Positions 9,338 to 19,610 are shown, counted from the first letter of the stretch. The stretch: DNA of 64,000 nucleotides from Cecembia lonarensis LW9 (GCF_000298295.1 NZ_AMGM01000008.1:1-64000); one strand, 5' to 3'. Numbers and translations: made by a program. Notes: generated by a model not told the origin, from the sequence alone.

Positions 9338-12300
9338 ATGAAAATAATTGCTTCTCAGATAAGGATAGGTTTAATTCTATCCTTTTTCTTGTTATTAATT
9401 TCTCCAAGCAGTTTTTCACAGCAGTTTTTTGGACAGAGTTTTCAGCATATTCATGATGAAAAATGTGCCGCTACCCATATGGAGAAGCTACAAGAGGAGC
9501 AGTTGGGTATTTATGGCAGTAAAGAATTTTTTGAGTCCTGGATGAATGGGCAAATCAAAGAAAGAAAGTCAAGGCCACAGACTAGAACCACAGAAGATGT
9601 TAAATTTATCCCTGTTGTGGTGCATATCATTCATAATGGAACACCTATCGGTGAGGGTGCCAACATCTCTTTAGCACAAATTGAATCCCAAATACGTACT
9701 TTAAATGAGGATTTCCGAAGACAAAATCCAGATGCAAGTCAAACCCCTGAGGAATTTTTAGGTGTAGCAGCTGATTCAAGAGTAGAATTTGTCCTGGCCA
9801 AACAAGACCCTAGGGGTTTACCTACCGATGGGATTAACAGGGTACAAGGACCAAAAACTACCTATAGTCCAAACGATGCTGGTCTTATTGGCCAATTGGC
9901 CCAGTGGCCACCTGAAGATTATCTTAATATTTGGGTAGTTCCATTGGTCAACCCATTTATTGGCTACGCTACTTTTCCTGTGTCCAATCTCCCTGGTTTA
10001 AATTTTCCTGCTGCAGCAAGGGAAACAGATGGCGTAACAGTGGACTATCGCTACTTCGGACAAGGAGGATCTGCGGTCGGAGGATCAAGAGGTCGAACAC
10101 TTACCCATGAAATTGGACATTTTTTTGGACTACGGCATATATGGGGAGATGGCAACTGCAATGCAGACGATTTTGTAGACGACACTCCTAACCAGGATGG
10201 CCCCAATAACATTTGCAGACCCACTCCCCGAGTGACATGTGGTACAAGGGACATGGTGGAAAATTATATGGATTATACCACGGACGTCTGCATGAATATT
10301 TTCACACAGGGTCAGGTGGATAGAATGGATGTGGTATTGGCGAATAGTCCGAGGCGTGCCAGCTTGGTCAATGGAAGAGCAACCATTGAACCTATTTTGC
10401 AAGACAATGATTTGGGCGTTGAGCGCCTTTTGAACCCACAAAATTTTATATGTGAACTAAATATCGTGCCAGAGGTATTAATATTCAACTCTGGAAGTAA
10501 CCGCATCACTTCTGCCAGGATTGAAATCCGTAACAATACCAATTTACTGCAAAGCCTTAACATTAGCTTGGACCTGGAAACTGGTGATAATACCATTGTT
10601 ACTTTTAACCCGGTAACACTCAACAATAATTCCAATAATTTTGAAGTCAATATTGTAGAGGTTAATGGGACTACAGACCCTAACCCCTCCAACAATAGCG
10701 TTACGTCCACTCCTGTATTACAACCTGAACTTTCTCTCCCTTATAGTCTGCGCATTGAAGACATAGGAAATACCTGGGTGATTGATAATCCTGATAATGA
10801 TATCACTTGGGAAACAATTCCACTGACAATCGGTGGCAGTACACAAGAGGTTATACGAGTTCAAAATTATGAATATGATGCCATCGGAGAATTGGATTTC
10901 TTAGTTTCTCCACAGATCAACCTGAATCAGTTTCCTAACGCACAACTTACTTTTCTCATGGCGCATGCGCCGTATAATGCACAGGGTTTTGGGGATGATC
11001 TGATCATTGCCATTTCAGCTGATTGTGGGAATACCTTTGAAATCATTGATGCCCCATATAGCAAGGACAGGGTATTCCTTCAGACTTCAGAACCCACACT
11101 TAATGAATTTGTACCACGAAATGAAAGTCAGTTCAGAAGAGAAATTGTCAATTTGGCTCCTTTTGCCGATTTGGGCAACGTGAGAATTGCTTTTATCAAC
11201 AGAAATGGATTCGGTAATAACATTTACATCAAAGATATTGAAGTCCTTGAAGAAGAATTCTTTAAGTATGATGTGCAATTAACCCAACTGGTCAGTCCCA
11301 CTCCAATATCTACTGGAAATCACGAAGTAGAGTCAATTTTGCTTAAAAACACAGGGAACTTACCGATTTCTGGTTTTGTTTTCCGAAGGACCACCAGTTT
11401 TACGCCTAGACAATCGTTTTTGGCTAGAGGTACAGTCGTTCCACCGGGTGATTCAACACTGATCAATCTACCCATTTCCACCCGCGAAGGTGTTAATCAG
11501 CTGATATACAGACTAGAATTTCCGAATTTTGATCAGAATCCTCGAAACCCAATAGTGCTGGATAGACATGTGGTCATTCACCAAGAAAATATCAGGTCCC
11601 CTTGGCGCCAAAACTTCAATAATGCCGTAAATCTTGATCCTTGGGTAGCCATTAATCCTGAAAATAACCTAAGGGGTTGGGCGCTTTCACCGCTTCAGGT
11701 TGGCTCTTCCGCCAGTAATGTAGTCCGAATAGATCCTGTTGCCGGCATGAATACATTTTGGCTTGGTTCTCCCACATTTGACCTTACGCGAAGTAGTCAG
11801 GCTGCCCTATTTTTCGATAGAGCGGCAGGAAGCGTGAGTCCAACGACCAAGTTATTGGTTTATGCCAGTGACGATGGGGGGACAAATTATCGTGAAGTCT
11901 TTAATAAATCAGGGAATGACCTTGTAACCGTCAGTTCAGGTGACCCCAACCCAAATAGTTCAGGGGATTTCACCAGAGAATATGTCAATTTGAGCGATTT
12001 TGCCGGTTCAAATAAAAGTATGGTTCGTGTTGCCATAGTGCTAGAGGGACAGGAAGATACAAACAGTACCATTTTCCTGAACAATATAGAATTGTTCCTT
12101 TCCGCCAACCCAGAGCCTGTTGATCCTGGATTAGGCAGTACCATCATTTATCCAAACCCAGCCAACGAACTGTTCAATATCGTCTTCAATTTACCAAGAT
12201 TTGAGACAGTCAAAATTCAGATTGTATCTGCTACAGGCACTTTGGTACATGATGTGGATTACCCGAATACCTTGAACCAGACCTATACTTTCAGCTCAAG

Positions 12301-12379
12301 GAATTTCTCAAAAGGTCTTTTCATCGTCCAAATTACCAGCCAATCGATAACAGAAACACGTAAACTGATCATCTATTAA
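9338..12379 (+). CDS. Secreted M43-family zinc metalloprotease with T9SS sorting domain
   Basis: About 1013 residues from ATG 9338 (signal peptide MKIIASQIRIGLILSFFLLL ... FS). The pappalysin-type M43 domain spans about 80-340 and has the zinc motif HEIGHFFGLRH and a Met-turn segment VENYMDYTTDVCM. The middle region (about 370-900) is beta-rich with CARDB-like and jelly-roll-like segments. The last 80 residues form a type A T9SS sorting domain (IIYPNPANELFNI ... KGLFIVQITS ... KLIIY), which directs export across the outer membrane and surface attachment or release. The protein probably degrades extracellular protein. It follows the Fe-S genes closely, but its function suggests a separate unit, and a terminator follows it. 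Confidence 0.93.
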   Translation: MKIIASQIRIGLILSFFLLLISPSSFSQQFFGQSFQHIHDEKCAATHMEKLQEEQLGIYGSKEFFESWMNGQIKERKSRPQTRTTEDVKFIPVVVHIIHNGTPIGEGANISLAQIESQIRTLNEDFRRQNPDASQTPEEFLGVAADSRVEFVLAKQDPRGLPTDGINRVQGPKTTYSPNDAGLIGQLAQWPPEDYLNIWVVPLVNPFIGYATFPVSNLPGLNFPAAARETDGVTVDYRYFGQGGSAVGGSRGRTLTHEIGHFFGLRHIWGDGNCNADDFVDDTPNQDGPNNICRPTPRVTCGTRDMVENYMDYTTDVCMNIFTQGQVDRMDVVLANSPRRASLVNGRATIEPILQDNDLGVERLLNPQNFICELNIVPEVLIFNSGSNRITSARIEIRNNTNLLQSLNISLDLETGDNTIVTFNPVTLNNNSNNFEVNIVEVNGTTDPNPSNNSVTSTPVLQPELSLPYSLRIEDIGNTWVIDNPDNDITWETIPLTIGGSTQEVIRVQNYEYDAIGELDFLVSPQINLNQFPNAQLTFLMAHAPYNAQGFGDDLIIAISADCGNTFEIIDAPYSKDRVFLQTSEPTLNEFVPRNESQFRREIVNLAPFADLGNVRIAFINRNGFGNNIYIKDIEVLEEEFFKYDVQLTQLVSPTPISTGNHEVESILLKNTGNLPISGFVFRRTTSFTPRQSFLARGTVVPPGDSTLINLPISTREGVNQLIYRLEFPNFDQNPRNPIVLDRHVVIHQENIRSPWRQNFNNAVNLDPWVAINPENNLRGWALSPLQVGSSASNVVRIDPVAGMNTFWLGSPTFDLTRSSQAALFFDRAAGSVSPTTKLLVYASDDGGTNYREVFNKSGNDLVTVSSGDPNPNSSGDFTREYVNLSDFAGSNKSMVRVAIVLEGQEDTNSTIFLNNIELFLSANPEPVDPGLGSTIIYPNPANELFNIVFNLPRFETVKIQIVSATGTLVHDVDYPNTLNQTYTFSSRNFSKGLFIVQITSQSITETRKLIIY

Positions 12380-12389
12380 CAGGCTTTTG

Positions 12390-12424
12390 AACCGGAGCAT
12401 TTCATGGTGTTTCCGGTTTTTGTT
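12390..12424 (+). terminator. Terminator of the M43 protease gene
   Basis: A 7-bp stem (AACCGGA with TCCGGTT) around a 15-nt loop is followed by a T-rich tract (TTTTTGTTCTTTTTC). It begins 10 bp after the protease stop. Confidence 0.75.
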
Positions 12425-12478
12425 CTTTTTCTTAAAAATTTGGCTTATTCTTTGAAGACCCCAGATAGATATTAACGT

Positions 12479-12510
12479 TTGAAAAAATTAATTATACCTT
12501 TATACGTTTG
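12479..12510 (+). promoter_or_regulatory. Bacteroidota-type promoter for the PASTA gene
   Basis: TTG at 12479-12481 (within TTTG), a 21-bp spacer, and TACGTTTG at 12503-12510 match the -33 TTG / -7 TAnnTTTG promoter of Bacteroidota. It lies 23 bp before the PASTA start codon and after the upstream terminator, so it probably drives the following genes. Confidence 0.6.
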
Positions 12511-12533
12511 AACTGTAACTTACCTCAAATTTC

Positions 12534-13295
12534 ATGAGAGATTTAAAAACCTCCACCAAAAAAATTGTCACCCATTTGACTATTGTATTTGGTATACTAT
12601 TGGTTTTCGCTTTCCTTTTTCTTAAAGTATTCCTCCCCTCCTATACCAATCACGGGCAAACGGTGAGTGTTCCTGATCTGGAAGGATTTGAATTTAACCG
12701 ATTAGAATCCTACCTGAGTGAAAGAGATTTGCAGATAGAAGTAGCTTTGGATAGCGGCTACAACGCTGATCTTCCACCATTAACCGTATTAAAACAAAAT
12801 CCAAGGGCAGGAAGCAAGGTCAAACAGGGCAGAAAAGTATATGTTACCTTGAATTCGAAAAATGCCCCAATGATCAAAATGCCCAATTTGGTCAATGCAC
12901 CACTTAAAAACGCACAGGAAATTTTGAATAACATGGGACTTATCCGTGGTGAATTCATTTACATTCCAGATATAACTTTCAATGTGGTCCTTGAACAACG
13001 CTACAGAGGCAGGAATATCCCTGAAGGATTTGAAATTCCTAAAGGTTCTCAGATTGACCTTGTCATTGGTGATGGTCTGGGGAATCAAATATTGGATGTA
13101 CCTAATTTGATCGGAATGGATGAAATTGACGCAGAATTTCTTATTTTAGGATCAGGTTTAAGGTTGGGGAGGATCAATTATGTGGAAACGGATACTGTTC
13201 CTTCTGGGATTATCATTAGGCAGATACCACCACCGGGTGCAGAAATGAAAACCGGAGAGCCAGTAGATGTTTGGATTTCTGATGTGAAAAGATAA
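12534..13295 (+). CDS. Membrane-anchored PASTA-domain protein
   Basis: A 253-residue single-pass protein with a short cytoplasmic N-terminus and a membrane helix at about 14-38 (IVFGILLVFAFLFLKVFL). Three PASTA repeats follow at about 45-105, 110-180 and 185-250, each opening with a V/MPxLxG-like segment (VSVPDLEGFEFNRLESYL; IKMPNLVNAPLKNAQEIL; LDVPNLIGMDEIDAEFLI). PASTA domains bind peptidoglycan fragments or act as wall-associated spacers. There is no kinase or transpeptidase domain, so it is not a PknB or PBP. It lies 12 bp ahead of the T9SS-cargo gene and likely shares its promoter with it. Confidence 0.88.
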   Translation: MRDLKTSTKKIVTHLTIVFGILLVFAFLFLKVFLPSYTNHGQTVSVPDLEGFEFNRLESYLSERDLQIEVALDSGYNADLPPLTVLKQNPRAGSKVKQGRKVYVTLNSKNAPMIKMPNLVNAPLKNAQEILNNMGLIRGEFIYIPDITFNVVLEQRYRGRNIPEGFEIPKGSQIDLVIGDGLGNQILDVPNLIGMDEIDAEFLILGSGLRLGRINYVETDTVPSGIIIRQIPPPGAEMKTGEPVDVWISDVKR

Positions 13296-13307
13296 TTTGT
13301 AGTTTTC

Positions 13308-15146
13308 ATGTTCAAAAGGAAGGCAGTTGCTTTTATTTTTATTACTTGGGCACTTTTAATATGCGCACAGCAGGCCAATGCTCAATTTCAACAACTTCCT
13401 ACACCCATATTCCCATCAGAGGAAAAGGCTATTTTGAATGCCAGAATATTGGAAAACAACCTGCAACTGCCATTCTGGGATGATTTTTCCAGTCCTGGGG
13501 TGGACCCCGCAAAATGGATCAATGGAGGAACTACCCAATCCTATACCGTGGGCAATGCACCACCAAGCTTGGGGGTATTGCTTATGGACGGTGTGGATGA
13601 AAGAGGTAGGCCATACTCAAATGTTCCAATAGAACAGGGTATCAACGATCAGATAACCTCCTTGCCTATAGATTTGTCCGGTCTTTCTGAGGCCGAAAAA
13701 AACACCGTATTTCTAAGTTTTTTTTGGCAAGCAGGTGGAAAAGCGGAATTACCGGATTTCAATGATGACCTCAACTTGTTTTTCTTGGATTCAGCAGGAA
13801 TATGGACTCAGGTATGGCGTGTATCTGGAGAGTTAGAAGCCGAGCAGTTCTTTTTTACCCCTGAAATAATACAGGTGACTGAGGATTTCCAACACGAAAA
13901 TTTTCAATTCAGGTTCCAAATCAGCGGAAGAGCTTCCGGTCCTTTTGATGCATGGCTTTTGGATTATGTGTACCTGAACAAAAACCGTAATCCAAATAAC
14001 CTGTTTTTCCCGGACAGGGCGCTGACCCAGACAAACTCCCGCCCATTGGGGAAGTACGCTGCCATCCCCCTATTTGAACTAAAAAATAAAAATAACACCA
14101 TCTGGACCAATGTCTCCAATGAGTTTAAAAACTTGGAAAACCGTTTCAGGGCTATGGAGTACTCCATAGAATTAAGAAATAAAGCAGATGATGCCCTGAT
14201 AAGCAGGATTAATAACAACACCCCTTTTAATCCTGTGCCATTAGCGAATGAAAGACGCACATTTACAAGTAATAATTTCGGTAATATTGATCTACCTGAA
14301 GCAGAAACAGACCTGGAATTAACCACCTATATCAGTTCAGGAGATCGGTTTCTTTTCCAGATTGTAGATGGAGACAGCCTGATTTTTGAACAAGTGGACC
14401 TACGGGTAAATGATACCGTCAAAACCATCATTACAGTAAAGGATTTTTATGCCTATGACGATGGTATTGTGGACTATTCCGCTGGAATTAATCAAAGGAA
14501 TGGGATGTTAGCCAACCGCTTTGAGGTAGAAAATCCAGCATATGTCAAGGGGATCAGTATTAATTTTACCAATTTTCTCCAAGCAAATACCTTTATTGAT
14601 TTGATGGTGTGGAATAACTTAACCAACGAGCCCCTTTTTGTCAAAGAGGTGTTTATCCCCGAAAAAGAAGTGCTTGGTGAATTTGCTTACTTTGAACTGG
14701 AAGAAAATGTCCGGGTAGAGGGCAATTTTTTTGTGGGCTTTACTCAGTTCACCAACGACTTTGTCTATGTGGGACTTGATAAAACCTTTGATAATGGCAG
14801 TGAGATATTTTTCAACGTTTCCGGAAGCTGGGAACAAAATACCATTGTGGGAGGCTCATTGATGATCAGGGTGCATTTAAGCGAGGAACCCCTTTTAGCA
14901 GAAGAAGAGCAGAATACGAAAACATTAAAGGTATTTCCAAATCCTGTTACAGATTGGCTAAGCATTGAAGGGGATATTGACAGTTACCAGGTATTTGATA
15001 ACTTTGGCAGGAGCCTTGATCTACCCGAAGAAAATCCCGAAATTAACAGTAAAATGATTAATTTTGCCGGGTTGCAAAAAGGAATTTACCTGATTCAGGT
15101 GATTCAGGGAGAAGAACAAAAATCATTCAGAATATTAGTTAAATAA
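13308..15146 (+). CDS. T9SS-secreted protein of unknown function
   Basis: A 612-residue secreted protein. The signal peptide (AVAFIFITWALLICAQQANA) is followed by a large beta-rich ectodomain with jelly-roll-like parts (LPFWDDFSSPGVDPAKWING; NTVFLSFFWQAGG; FQFRFQISGRASGPFDAWLLDYV). A type A T9SS sorting domain ends the protein (KVFPNPVTDWLSI ... KGIYLIQVIQGEEQKSF). I see no catalytic motif. The spacing (12 bp after PASTA, 6 bp before rhodanese) marks one operon. Comparable genes in Cytophagales are conserved hypotheticals, and a structural or adhesive role is only a guess. Confidence 0.85.
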   Translation: MFKRKAVAFIFITWALLICAQQANAQFQQLPTPIFPSEEKAILNARILENNLQLPFWDDFSSPGVDPAKWINGGTTQSYTVGNAPPSLGVLLMDGVDERGRPYSNVPIEQGINDQITSLPIDLSGLSEAEKNTVFLSFFWQAGGKAELPDFNDDLNLFFLDSAGIWTQVWRVSGELEAEQFFFTPEIIQVTEDFQHENFQFRFQISGRASGPFDAWLLDYVYLNKNRNPNNLFFPDRALTQTNSRPLGKYAAIPLFELKNKNNTIWTNVSNEFKNLENRFRAMEYSIELRNKADDALISRINNNTPFNPVPLANERRTFTSNNFGNIDLPEAETDLELTTYISSGDRFLFQIVDGDSLIFEQVDLRVNDTVKTIITVKDFYAYDDGIVDYSAGINQRNGMLANRFEVENPAYVKGISINFTNFLQANTFIDLMVWNNLTNEPLFVKEVFIPEKEVLGEFAYFELEENVRVEGNFFVGFTQFTNDFVYVGLDKTFDNGSEIFFNVSGSWEQNTIVGGSLMIRVHLSEEPLLAEEEQNTKTLKVFPNPVTDWLSIEGDIDSYQVFDNFGRSLDLPEENPEINSKMINFAGLQKGIYLIQVIQGEEQKSFRILVK

Positions 15147-15152
15147 CAAAAC

Positions 15153-15464
15153 ATGGAAGACATTACCGTATCAGAATTGAGAGAAAAATTACAGAATAAA
15201 GAAGATTTTGTATTCATAGATGTGAGGGAAGAATGGGAATACGAAGAAGATAATCTAGGAGCTGACAATATACCTTTAGGCCAATTGCCTTATGAATTGG
15301 ACCAACTTGAACAATATAAAGACAAGGAAATTGTACTTCAGTGCCGTTCGGGTGCAAGAAGTGGAAATGCCAAAAAATTCATGGAAACAAGAGGCTTTAC
15401 CAAAGTGAGAAACCTCCTGGGTGGTATTTTGGCATATAGGGAAATGGAAGAGGAAGAAAATTAA
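15153..15464 (+). CDS. Single-domain rhodanese-like protein
   Basis: A 103-residue rhodanese fold. The active-site loop QCRSGARSG puts the catalytic cysteine at about residue 64, and FIDVREEWEYEEDNLGADNI is the usual CH2A-type segment. Such proteins carry persulfide sulfur. No signal peptide is present, so it acts in the cytoplasm. It starts 6 bp after the T9SS-cargo gene. Its sulfur partner is not apparent here. Confidence 0.92.
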   Translation: MEDITVSELREKLQNKEDFVFIDVREEWEYEEDNLGADNIPLGQLPYELDQLEQYKDKEIVLQCRSGARSGNAKKFMETRGFTKVRNLLGGILAYREMEEEEN

Positions 15465-15557
15465 ATTCAGGGAATTTATACCCGGAATTTGACACAAATC
15501 ATTTTTCTTTGCTATTGCCTTATTTTTTCACTATATTTTTTCAGAAAAATTTTCCCT

Positions 15558-17852
15558 ATGTCACCAATTGATCTATTTCCAAGACAGTCAAAACTAAATG
15601 TTTTTTTACCTTTTTATTACACTTTGTGGGCCGATATGGTACTCACACCAACAGAGTTTCAGGTAATGCAAAGCCTGATTTTTGAACTTGATTGGTTAAG
15701 TAATACCGACCGTGAATTACTGATTGAAAACCTGAATCCTGAAAAAGCTCCTTCTCCAAAAACGCTAAAGCAATGGAAAAAATCAGTAGAAGGGCTAGAT
15801 CTGGATTCAAAAGAGTCTTTGACGGATATAGCGCTTACCCTTGCCAACAAAAATACACCAGAATTCAGCTTTTCCGATAGTTCCATACAATCTTTTCGTT
15901 CTGCAGAAAATGCGCTGGGCATCGTTGGTAGAGAAGCCCGTTATATTTTTAGAGAAGGACACAAAACGCAGACAGCCAAACACCAGGCAGAAAGTAATTT
16001 TGATATCCATATTATGACTGAGTTTCTCAATGGAGAACAGTCCGAATTGATAAGGAAGGTGAAAACAATTATATCTGACCCGACTTTTTCATTGAGGGAA
16101 TATGAAAGCTTAGCCGAACAAAGGGAACAGGTCTTAAGCTGGTGTAAAGAATTGGCTAGACAAGGCTTTGGGTCTTGGGCCTATCCTGAATTTGCCGGTG
16201 GTAAAAATGACATGGCGGGATATTTCACCATTATGGAAACCCTCTCATACCATGATCTTAGTATGGTGATCAAATTTGGCGTACAGTTTGGGCTCTGGGG
16301 TATGAGTATCTACTTTCTCGGCACAGAAAAACACCACCAAAAATACCTGAAGGATATCGGTAGCTTGCAATTGCCCGGTTGTTTTGCCATGACAGAAACA
16401 GGACATGGATCCAATGTCAGGGGGCTGGAAACCACAGCAACTTACAATCAGGAAAACAAAACTTTTACCATCCACACCCCTCATCCAGCCGCAAGAAAAG
16501 AGTATATAGGCAATGCAGCCCTACATGGTGAAATGGCCACTGTTTTCGCCAAGTTGATCATTGAAGGGGAAGATTATGGGGTCAATGCATTTGTCGTACC
16601 TATAAGAAATAAGAACGGGTCACTTATTGATGGCGTTAAGATTGAGGATTGCGGTAGAAAAATGGGACTCAATGGCGTGGATAATGGCGTAATTTACTTT
16701 GATCAATTGGTCATTCCCAAGGACAACATGTTGGACAGGTTCTCTTCAGTAAACGAAAATGGTGAATTTGAAAGCCCCATAAGTTCAGATAATAAAAGGT
16801 TTTTTACCATGTTAGGCACCTTGGTAGGCGGAAGGATCGGTATTCCAAGGTCTGCTTTATCCGCAAGCAAGACAGGCTTGACCATAGCCATACGTTATGG
16901 AGACAAAAGGAAACAGTTTGGCCCTCCGGGAGGAGACGAAGTTCCCGTTCTCAATTACCGCATGCACCAAAGAAGACTCATCCCCCCTTTGGCCAGTACT
17001 TACGCTTTGCATTTTGCACTACAGTACCTTACAGTTCGATATCTCAATCATTCTGAAAAGGATGCCCAGGAAATAGAAGCATTAGCAGCAGGGCTTAAAG
17101 CTTATACCACTTGGTTTACTACAAAAACACTCCAAATCTGCAGGGAAGCCTGTGGGGGAAAAGGTTATCTTTCTGAGAATAGAATCGATGATTTGAAAAA
17201 CGACACAGATGTCTATACCACTTTTGAGGGAGACAATGTGGTTTTGATGCAATTGGTAGCAAAAAACAGACTAACGGAATTCAGACAAGAATTCAGTGAC
17301 ATGAATATGTTTACTGTAGCCAATTACCTGGCCAATCAGGCTAAAGTCAGCATAACTGAAAAGAATCCGATCATTACCCGCAGTACAGATGAATCACATC
17401 TTTTGGATTTCAATTTTCACCTCAGTGCTTTCAGATATCGGGAAAGAGCCATATTGAGCAGTGCCGCAAGAAGAATCAAAAGACATATTGATGATGGAAT
17501 GGATTCCTTTGATGCCTTCAATGTGGTCCAACATCATTTGGTCAATGTAGGTCAGGCTTACATCGAAAGGGTCATCCTGGAAAGCTTTCAGGAAGGGATA
17601 CAGAAAATAAGTAATGCAGGATGTAAAGCTGTCCTTTCCCAGCTATGTCAATTGTTTGCACTCTACACGCTTGAAAACAACAGGGGCTGGTACCTGGAAC
17701 AAGGTTATATGGAGGGGGTGAAAACCAAAGCCATCAGAAAAATGGTTAACCAATTGTGTTGGGACGTCCGAAAAGACGCCCTTGCCCTCACAGATGCTTT
17801 CGATATTCCGGAATCTTGTATTAAAGCACCCATTGCACAGAGAAATCAGTAA
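15558..17852 (+). CDS. Acyl-CoA dehydrogenase / acyl-CoA oxidase-like flavoprotein
   Basis: About 764 residues, started at ATG 15558 (MSPIDLFPRQSK); the reading frame opens at 15489, but those 23 residues look like spacer. It contains the FAD and substrate signature CFAMTETGHGSNVRGLETTATY, the middle beta domain with GRKMGLNGVDNGVIYFDQL, and the C-terminal helical domain with REACGGKGYLSENRI. The length and the GHGSN form resemble acyl-CoA oxidases (ACOX) more than short 380-residue dehydrogenases. It should introduce the trans-2 double bond in fatty acyl-CoA. Whether it passes electrons to O2 or to an electron-transfer flavoprotein cannot be decided from sequence. Confidence 0.9.
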   Translation: MSPIDLFPRQSKLNVFLPFYYTLWADMVLTPTEFQVMQSLIFELDWLSNTDRELLIENLNPEKAPSPKTLKQWKKSVEGLDLDSKESLTDIALTLANKNTPEFSFSDSSIQSFRSAENALGIVGREARYIFREGHKTQTAKHQAESNFDIHIMTEFLNGEQSELIRKVKTIISDPTFSLREYESLAEQREQVLSWCKELARQGFGSWAYPEFAGGKNDMAGYFTIMETLSYHDLSMVIKFGVQFGLWGMSIYFLGTEKHHQKYLKDIGSLQLPGCFAMTETGHGSNVRGLETTATYNQENKTFTIHTPHPAARKEYIGNAALHGEMATVFAKLIIEGEDYGVNAFVVPIRNKNGSLIDGVKIEDCGRKMGLNGVDNGVIYFDQLVIPKDNMLDRFSSVNENGEFESPISSDNKRFFTMLGTLVGGRIGIPRSALSASKTGLTIAIRYGDKRKQFGPPGGDEVPVLNYRMHQRRLIPPLASTYALHFALQYLTVRYLNHSEKDAQEIEALAAGLKAYTTWFTTKTLQICREACGGKGYLSENRIDDLKNDTDVYTTFEGDNVVLMQLVAKNRLTEFRQEFSDMNMFTVANYLANQAKVSITEKNPIITRSTDESHLLDFNFHLSAFRYRERAILSSAARRIKRHIDDGMDSFDAFNVVQHHLVNVGQAYIERVILESFQEGIQKISNAGCKAVLSQLCQLFALYTLENNRGWYLEQGYMEGVKTKAIRKMVNQLCWDVRKDALALTDAFDIPESCIKAPIAQRNQ

Positions 17853-17853
17853 C

Positions 17854-18897
17854 CTAAAACGCCCAACCTAATCTCAAATCTATATTTTCAGCCACATGTC
17901 CATGGGCTTTCAATGAGATCCCTAAAGATAAATTTTTGAAATAGCGATATTTCAGAATGTACCGCTGATAAAATAAATTATCCACATAACCAATGGGTTT
18001 TTGGGTGTAGACTCCTATTCTTTGGCTAAAATCAAATCTCCCAAAAAGAAAATGATGGGCAATATATGGGGAAGGCATAAGGGCCTCCAAGCGGCTATTG
18101 TTCACAGACAGGGAATAATCTTTATTCAGTTCAATGCCCCCACCAATCCCATTGATGGCAGATAAAGGTTTTACGGCACCCAAGACCAAGGAAAAAGTAG
18201 GCCTTCTAGCCTCCTGTTCCACAGATCTTCGTGTTGTCAATCCACCTTCCAAGAAAAAAGAAAGTTCCTTGTCTAAATCAAGACGGAAATATTGCGGAAG
18301 CCTATCCTTTTTCAGGTAATAGGATATACCGAATCCCAGCATGGGGAAATTAATACCCTTGTTAGGTTGTCTTTGACCTCCATTGGAGATATGGTTGTAA
18401 GACAGTGAGATACTGGCCTCTATTTGCTCATTTAAGGTATATGCCAATCTGGGTGTAAGAAAAAGCAGAAAACTCAAATTTGAACTGAAAAAAACATTAT
18501 CTGGATTATTTTTTTCATTAAATACCCTGTCTAAATAAGTGACCCCCATTCCAGTGAGCACACTGAAAGTCCATTTAGGGTGCCGCCAGATCGAAGGTTC
18601 AAAAGTCCCTGAAAGACTACTTGCCGTACCCAAAATTTCCCTGTTTGAAAAATTATAATGACTGAGCTGGAGCCCCAAATAATGAAAGCAATTGCAGGCA
18701 GACCATTTTTTTTCAGACAAACCCATCATTTGAAAATTTAAGTTGAAGCCATAGGGGTTATTTTGAGCAAAAGGTCTTAACTCTGGTGAATGTGGAATAA
18801 TGAAACCATAAGAAGATTCTAAATTCAAGCGGGAATTGAATTGGGCATGGGTCAAATGACTGAAAAGTAGTAAAAATATAATCAAATAAAAGCGCAT
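17854..18897 (-). CDS. PagL/acyloxyacyl hydrolase-like outer-membrane lipid A deacylase
   Basis: A 347-residue predicted beta-barrel with an N-terminal signal peptide (MRFYLIIFLLLFSHLTHAQ) and alternating amphipathic strands. The segment SYNHISNGGQRQPNKGINF matches the PagL active-site pattern (H-x-S-N with a downstream N-x-G), which points to removal of an ester-linked acyl chain from lipid A. The barrel is longer than canonical PagL (about 170 residues), as is common in Bacteroidota. It is convergent with the acyl-CoA oxidase gene, only 1 bp apart, so they are not co-transcribed. The barrel call is strong; the activity is a family inference. Confidence 0.75.
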   Translation of the reverse strand: MRFYLIIFLLLFSHLTHAQFNSRLNLESSYGFIIPHSPELRPFAQNNPYGFNLNFQMMGLSEKKWSACNCFHYLGLQLSHYNFSNREILGTASSLSGTFEPSIWRHPKWTFSVLTGMGVTYLDRVFNEKNNPDNVFFSSNLSFLLFLTPRLAYTLNEQIEASISLSYNHISNGGQRQPNKGINFPMLGFGISYYLKKDRLPQYFRLDLDKELSFFLEGGLTTRRSVEQEARRPTFSLVLGAVKPLSAINGIGGGIELNKDYSLSVNNSRLEALMPSPYIAHHFLFGRFDFSQRIGVYTQKPIGYVDNLFYQRYILKYRYFKNLSLGISLKAHGHVAENIDLRLGWAF

Positions 18898-19004
18898 GAT
18901 CTAGGTCTTAAGTGACAATAGTTCTACTCATTATAGAAAGGATTGTTGCAATTTTACAGGTAAGATTAAAACAACAATCATTAACATTAAAACCATAAAT
19001 AACG

Positions 19005-19610
19005 ATGAACGCAAATTTTTGGGATGAAAAATTTGGCCAAGCCCCAGGCCTATACGGAGAATCACCCAATGACTTTGTCAGGCAGCAATTAGCGAAACAC
19101 CCAAAAGGTAAAATTCTGTTTCCTGGTGAAGGAGAAGGTAGAAATGCCCTTTATGCAGCTTCATTGGGCTGGGAGGTCACAGCTTTGGACCAAAGCAAGA
19201 TTGCACAAAAGCACACCCTGGAAAAAGCAAAAGATTTGGGGCTTACCATTGATTATCAGGTCTGTGATGTAGTAAACTTTATCTCGGCGCCCAATGAATT
19301 TGACGTTATTGCCCTGATTTATTTTCACCTGCCCTTGATGATTCGTGATAAAGTACACCAAAAATTTATAAAGGCCCTTAAAGATACCGGTACGTTGATC
19401 ATAGAAGGTTTTGGCAAACCACAGCTCCAATTTAATTCCGGAGGACCTAAGTCTCTGGAAATGCTTTATGATTTGGATGAGCTCAAAAATAGTTTTCCCG
19501 GAATGACCTGGGAGTCAGAATTTGACGGTATAATACAACTCAATGAAGGTATTGGACATAAGGGGGATGCACATGTGGTAAGGCTAATCGGTAAAAAATT
19601 AGGGTCCTAA
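19005..19610 (+). CDS. Class I SAM-dependent methyltransferase (TehB-like)
   Basis: A 201-residue cytoplasmic methyltransferase. The SAM-binding motif I is ILFPGEGEGRNALYAASLGW, followed by VTALDQS (acidic residue after beta-2) and DVIALIYFHLPLMIR (motif IV). The GEGEGRNA form is typical of TehB/thiopurine-like methyltransferases. The substrate is unknown. It stands as a single gene 81 bp before a universal stress protein gene, and the two could share a transcript. Confidence 0.88.
   Translation: MNANFWDEKFGQAPGLYGESPNDFVRQQLAKHPKGKILFPGEGEGRNALYAASLGWEVTALDQSKIAQKHTLEKAKDLGLTIDYQVCDVVNFISAPNEFDVIALIYFHLPLMIRDKVHQKFIKALKDTGTLIIEGFGKPQLQFNSGGPKSLEMLYDLDELKNSFPGMTWESEFDGIIQLNEGIGHKGDAHVVRLIGKKLGS

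Noticed and set aside
12534-13295. PASTA protein as a PknB-type kinase or penicillin-binding protein
   Set aside because: There is no kinase or transpeptidase domain, only a membrane helix and three PASTA repeats.
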